Assembly: GCA_021788565.1 (NCBI GenBank)
Contig: JAJYKO010000154.1
Span: forward strand, 1 to 9,142
Direction of reading: 5' to 3'
From: Chloroflexota bacterium
GTDB lineage: Bacteria > Chloroflexota > UBA6077
Length of the DNA stretch: 9,142 bases
Position 1 is the stretch's first letter, and each line of letters opens with the position of its first letter. The translations under genes were made by a program, and so were the position numbers. Shown here in pieces: positions 6,198 through 9,142 of this stretch. The notes below the pieces were generated by a model. The model saw only the letters and a list, made by a program, of their open reading frames with translations, was not told the origin of the DNA and made no database searches.

Positions 6198-7139
6198 CTA
6201 GCCCTCTACGGGCACGGGGACGCTGGCGAGAACCTCTTCCACGACGGCTGCCGGCCTCTGGCCCCGGACGCGCGCCTGCGGCGACAGTAGAAGGCGGTGG
6301 GCGAGGACCGCCGGGGCCAGCGCTTTCACGTCATCGGGAATCACGAACTCCCGCCCCGCCAGACGCGCCTGAGCCTGCGCCGCGTGGTAGAGCGCCACGG
6401 AGGCACGCGGGCTCGCCCCCAGCCTGACGTCCGGATGGGAGCGCGTCGCCCGAGCGATTCGAGCAACGTAGCTTTTCACGGACTCGTCCACGTGGATACG
6501 GCGCACGTCGTGCTGCATCTCGAGAAGCTGGGCGGCTGATGCTACCGGCCGAAGCTCGTCCATCGGGCTGGATTGCTCGAATCTGGAGATGATCTCGGTC
6601 TCCTCGGCTTCGTTCGGGTAGCCCAGTTCGATCTGAAGTAGGAACCGATCCAGCTGTGCCTCGGGCAGCGGGAAGGTGCCCTCCAGCTCCACGGGATTCT
6701 GAGTCGCCATCACGAGGAAGGGTCTAGGCAGGCGGTGTGTCTCTCCATCGAGCGTTACCTGGCGCTCCTCCATGCACTCCAGGAGGGCAGATTGAGTGCG
6801 CGGGGTGGCGCGGTTGATCTCATCGGCCAGTACGAGGTTGGCGAAGACGGGCCCCGGGCGAAACTCGAAGTCGGAGATCCGCTGGTTGAAGAAGTAGAGC
6901 CCCGTGACGTCGGAGGGCAATACGTCCGGTGTCAGCTGAATCCGGCGAAAGGTGCAGCCAATCGACGCGGCGAGCGCCTTGCACATGGTCGTCTTGCCGA
7001 TTCCCGGCACGTCTTCTATCAGGACGTGGCCCTCGCAGAGCAGCGCCACCATCGCCTTCTCGACGGCCCGTCGCTTGCCGACTATCACCCGCTCGATGTT
7101 CTCGACGATGCCGCTGAGCAGGCCTACTGTCTCCAACAC
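6198..7139 (-). CDS. MoxR-family AAA+ ATPase
   Basis: This ATPase of about 313 residues shows the MoxR layout: an N-terminal helix with IERVIVGKRRAVEKAMVALL, Walker A VPGIGKTT (44-51), Walker B LVLADEIN (102-109), sensor 1 ATQNPVELEGTFPLPEAQLDRF (from 145), with the arginine finger in the EAQLDRF part, and sensor 2 LGASPRA (240-246) in the C-terminal lid. All motifs needed for ATP binding and hydrolysis are intact. MoxR ATPases act as chaperone-like machines, often with vWA or DUF58 partners; the DUF58 gene begins 135 bp downstream. I choose the GTG at 7139 because GGAGG lies eight bases before it and the resulting length is typical. The frame stays open to an ATG at 7388, but the 83 extra residues do not resemble any MoxR N-terminus. 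Family certain; the substrate is unknown. Confidence 0.93.
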   Translation of the reverse strand: MLETVGLLSGIVENIERVIVGKRRAVEKAMVALLCEGHVLIEDVPGIGKTTMCKALAASIGCTFRRIQLTPDVLPSDVTGLYFFNQRISDFEFRPGPVFANLVLADEINRATPRTQSALLECMEERQVTLDGETHRLPRPFLVMATQNPVELEGTFPLPEAQLDRFLLQIELGYPNEAEETEIISRFEQSSPMDELRPVASAAQLLEMQHDVRRIHVDESVKSYVARIARATRSHPDVRLGASPRASVALYHAAQAQARLAGREFVIPDDVKALAPAVLAHRLLLSPQARVRGQRPAAVVEEVLASVPVPVEG

Positions 7140-7147
7140 TCTCTCAT

Positions 7148-7152
7148 CCTCC
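7148..7152 (-). promoter_or_regulatory. Ribosome binding site supporting the GTG start of the MoxR gene
   Basis: GGAGG on the - strand is eight bases from the GTG at 7139. An ATG begins inside the same purine stretch but is out of frame. This is the main reason for choosing the short form of the ATPase. Confidence 0.6.
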
Positions 7153-7377
7153 AGCAGGTAGGCCCCTTTGCCATTGAGTGGCTGCGAATGTAGCAATTCC
7201 GAAAGGGGATGCGCTGGGAGCCAAGAATAGGCCGAACCAACAGCCAAGTCAATCGGATGACACTCCGCACGCTCTTTCGTATGGCTGATGGGACGCTCGG
7301 CGTTCAGAATGCCCGTCAGAATCGATTGCCGATATTTGGAATGCCCACCGGAATTGTATACTGTGTGACCAGAACTA

Positions 7378-7406
7378 TTGACAGACATGAATTAAAGTGT
7401 TTTGAT
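7378..7406 (+). promoter_or_regulatory. Possible sigma-70-type promoter
   Basis: A perfect -35 hexamer TTGACA (7378-7383) is followed after 17 bp by TTTGAT (7401-7406), which matches four of six positions of the -10 consensus. It lies in the only A+T-rich patch of the gap. The next + strand gene, dctP, begins about 520 bp away, so it would imply a long leader or an unannotated RNA. The call is weak. Confidence 0.3.
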
Positions 7407-7819
7407 TGTAGCTGCCGCTAGCGCTGCACGGCTAGCCAGGCTCCATTGATGGGGCCGCTCCTGCCAAAGATGGCTCGGGATATCGTGGCGATCACCTGGG
7501 ATCTATCGTGGTACCGGCAGGAGCTGAGGCCTCGTCCATGGGGTGGCCGCGCGAGCTGAGAATGCGCTCTGGCAATCCCCGCAAGTAGCCTCATCTGTTC
7601 TATTCCTGCCAGCGACCACCCGGGGGGATGGTATGCTGCTGCGTCCCACCTTGAAGCCTCGCCACGTGTGCCCGCTTTCCCGATCAAGTAGCCCCAGCTA
7701 GTCAGTCTAAAGCGCAGGAGTTTTCTTTCTGTGACCAGAACCAGCCGTCCGCTGGAAGCTCGCGCCTGTCAGCCGAACGATGACATTGCGGCGGGCCAGA
7801 GAGGTCCACCTTAGACTTT

Positions 7820-7869
7820 GCGGTGGATTCCCACCGCCCACTGGGGACCGCCAAGGTGGCGAGGACCCC
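7820..7869 (+). promoter_or_regulatory. Tandem hairpins in the dctP leader
   Basis: Two adjacent stem-loops can form: GCGGTGG (7820-7826), loop ATTC, CCACCGC (7831-7837); and GGGG (7843-7846) with CCCC (7866-7869) enclosing CGCCA (7849-7853) with TGGCG (7857-7861). A third small hairpin, CCGA-GAA-TCGG, overlaps the CCCC arm and is followed by TCTTTCC, so it could compete with the second. The ribosome binding site is about 45 bp further on. This looks like a structured leader, perhaps an attenuator; it does not match a riboswitch class that I can recognise. Confidence 0.4.
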
Positions 7870-7914
7870 GAGAATCGGTCTTTCCTATCAATGGGGTAAG
7901 ACTTAGCCATTATG

Positions 7915-7919
7915 GGAGG
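7915..7919 (+). promoter_or_regulatory. Ribosome binding site fixing the dctP start
   Basis: GGAGG inside GGGAGGG lies six bases before the ATG at 7926. It rules out the upstream TTG at 7818, whose extra codons run through the leader hairpins. A GTG at 7920 is in frame two codons earlier but overlaps the purine tract. Confidence 0.75.
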
Positions 7920-7925
7920 GTGAAG

Positions 7926-9059
7926 ATGGAGAACCGCGACGAAAGCATCATCGAAGGCGTGAACAAAACGCGCGTGACGCGCCGGCAGCTGCTCCTCGGT
8001 CTCGCGGCGGGTGCAGCCTCGCTTGCGGCTGCGGCCTGCAGTTCAGGCGCACCGGCTGCCTCGACCTCTGCTCCAGCGAAGCCTGCCGCCAGCGGGGCCG
8101 CGACTAGCGCACCGGCGGCTGCCGCCCCGGCCGCTTCAGGCAAGAAGCTCGTGGTGAAATTCTCGCACGTGGTGGCTGAGGACACGCCCAAGGGCAAAGC
8201 GGCCCTGAAGTTCAAGGAGATCGCCGAGAAACTGTCCAACGGCGGCATCGAAGTTCAGGTCTTCCCCAACTCGCAGCTGTACAAGGACGCGGAGGAGTTC
8301 GGGGCGCTGCAGGCCAATGCGGTCCAGTACCTGGCCCCGGGCACTGCCAAGTTCTCCGTATCGGTCCCCGAATGGCAGGTATTCGACCTGCCGTACATCT
8401 TCCCCACGACTCAGGCAGCGATCAAGGTGGCCGACGGCCCGGTGGGGAAGCAGCTGTACGAGAAGCTGAAGTCCCAGAAGATGCTCGGAGTCGCGGTTTG
8501 GGACAACGGCTTCCGCTACTTCACGAACGCCAAGCACGAGTTGAAGATGCCCGCGGACTTCAAGGGTCTCAAGTTCCGAGCCGACGGGAAGCCGGCCGAG
8601 ACGCTCGTGAACGCGTTGGGAGGCACTGCCCAGGTTATGGCCTTCGCCGAGGTGTTCAGTGCCCTTCAGCAGGGCGTGGTCGACGGCCAGCTCAATACCT
8701 TCTCCAACATCTGGACAGAGAAGTACCCCGACGTCCAGAAGTACATGACCCTCAGCGGGACCATGTCCTACCTCGGCTACGCCGTGGTGACCAACGCGGA
8801 CTGGTACGCGGGGCTGCCTGATGAGCAGCGCAAGATCCTGGATGAGTCGATGAAGCAGGCGACTGCCTTCGAGCGCCAGAGCGCAGCTGCCGACAATGAC
8901 GCGGCGTTCGGGAAGATCAAGGCCGGCGGCAAACTGCAGATCTATACCCTTAGCGACTCGGAGCTCGCCGCCTGGAAGCAGGCTTCCCAGTCGGTGTATC
9001 CCGATTACGAGAAGAAGATCGGTAAGGACCTTATCGACGCAGCAAAGAAAGCTCAGTAG
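7926..9059 (+). CDS. dctP: TRAP transporter solute-binding lipoprotein DctP
   Basis: This 377-residue protein is the extracytoplasmic substrate-binding subunit of a tripartite ATP-independent periplasmic (TRAP) transporter, which drives uptake, usually of organic acids, with an ion gradient. The N-terminus has a twin-arginine motif TRRQLLLG (Arg19-Arg20), a hydrophobic stretch and a lipobox-like LAAAAC with Cys38, so it is probably a Tat-exported lipoprotein. An Ala/Ser/Pro linker (about 39-72) tethers the binding domain to the membrane. The DctP fold starts at LVVKFSHVVAEDTPKG (75-90). The family's conserved arginine that pairs with ligand carboxylate is probably Arg218 in GLKFRADGKP, and FAEVFSALQQGVVDGQ (240-255) is the usual signature. 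A palindromic repeat follows 35 bp after the stop, and dctQ and dctM would be expected beyond the window. The ligand cannot be told from the sequence. The family call is firm. Confidence 0.94.
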   Translation: MENRDESIIEGVNKTRVTRRQLLLGLAAGAASLAAAACSSGAPAASTSAPAKPAASGAATSAPAAAAPAASGKKLVVKFSHVVAEDTPKGKAALKFKEIAEKLSNGGIEVQVFPNSQLYKDAEEFGALQANAVQYLAPGTAKFSVSVPEWQVFDLPYIFPTTQAAIKVADGPVGKQLYEKLKSQKMLGVAVWDNGFRYFTNAKHELKMPADFKGLKFRADGKPAETLVNALGGTAQVMAFAEVFSALQQGVVDGQLNTFSNIWTEKYPDVQKYMTLSGTMSYLGYAVVTNADWYAGLPDEQRKILDESMKQATAFERQSAAADNDAAFGKIKAGGKLQIYTLSDSELAAWKQASQSVYPDYEKKIGKDLIDAAKKAQ

Positions 9060-9094
9060 TGCGCTGCGGGTCTGGGACTCGTGATCTAGAGCCT

Positions 9095-9129
9095 AGGAGC
9101 CTGGGTTGTCCTCAACCCAGGCGGCTCCC
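9095..9129. repeat. Hairpin repeat, copy 2 (first copy at 1386-1419)
   Basis: The outer stem is GGAGC (9096-9100) with GCTCC (9124-9128), the inner stem CTGGGTTG (9101-9108) with CAACCCAG (9113-9120), with a TCCT loop and a GCG bulge. All paired bases are the same as in the copy behind the dsr operon. Its place just after dctP suggests a terminator, an mRNA 3'-end stabiliser, or a neutral dispersed repeat. No U-tract follows. Confidence 0.75.
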
Positions 9130-9142
9130 CGATCGACCGCCG

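Larger units (their letters stand above)
7140..7925. other. Long divergent intergenic region, no convincing gene
   Basis: These 786 bp separate the MoxR gene (-) from dctP (+). An A+T-rich patch at about 7320-7410 is a likely promoter area: on the + strand TTGACA is followed by TTTGAT at a 17-bp gap, and on the - strand TATACAAT near 7350-7360 could serve as a -10 for the MoxR operon. A 9-bp inverted repeat, GCTCCTGCC (7457-7465) and GGCAGGAGC (7516-7524), is separated by 50 bases. The right end forms the structured dctP leader. Short open frames here (for example 7418-7687 on - from a TTG) lack a good ribosome binding site and recognisable motifs, so I leave them out. I see no tRNA-like cloverleaf. 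Confidence 0.55.

Noticed and set aside
7140..7388. Upstream extension of the MoxR frame to an ATG at 7388
   Set aside because: The 83 extra residues do not resemble MoxR N-termini, and a good GGAGG stands before the GTG at 7139.
7418..7687. An 89-codon frame on the - strand in the long gap
   Set aside because: It starts with TTG, lacks a clear ribosome binding site and shows no recognisable motif.
7364..7741. The 12-mer TGTGACCAGAAC occurring twice (7364-7375 and 7730-7741)
   Set aside because: A 12-base match is expected by chance a few times in a window of this size, and the flanks do not extend the similarity.

Overview
The window looks like a piece of an anaerobic bacterial genome of moderately high G+C, most likely an uncultured member of Chloroflexota. 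I infer this from the style of the genes (Tat-type lipoprotein with an Ala/Ser/Pro linker, MoxR/DUF58/DUF4129 cluster) and from the dispersed intergenic palindromes, one of which (TGTCATGCTGAGCG...CGCTCAGGATGACA) is of a kind common in that phylum. No 16S or other lineage marker is present, so the taxonomy is an inference.

Left part (1-1335, + strand): the 3' end of a dissimilatory sulfite reductase (dsr) operon. It holds the C-terminal half of an NrfD-family membrane subunit (probably DsrP of the DsrMKJOP complex), a complete DsrC with both redox-active C-terminal cysteines, and a 62-residue 2[4Fe-4S] ferredoxin. A strong 13-bp hairpin closes the operon. Together these link the membrane quinone pool to the DsrC trisulfide cycle of sulfite reduction (or, run in reverse, sulfur oxidation). 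The direction cannot be decided here because dsrAB lie outside the window.

Middle part (1609-7139, - strand): reading in the direction of transcription, a MoxR-type AAA+ ATPase, a DUF58 protein and a polytopic membrane protein ending in DUF4129 form a recognised gene set, followed by a secreted protein of probable beta-propeller fold. The DUF4129 protein resembles TgpA-type proteins in layout but has no transglutaminase domain. The two gaps inside the set each carry a different palindrome. The secreted protein converges on the dsr operon, and the 327-bp gap between them (1282-1608) is packed with hairpins, including a branched 95-bp palindrome.

Right part (7140-9142): a 786-bp gap without a convincing gene separates moxR from a divergent dctP, the solute-binding lipoprotein of a TRAP transporter. 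The dctP leader can fold into tandem hairpins just upstream of a strong ribosome binding site. Right after the dctP stop lies a near-copy of a 35-bp hairpin repeat also found downstream of the dsr operon, so the same element follows two unrelated transcription units. The dctQ and dctM subunits, if present, lie beyond the window.
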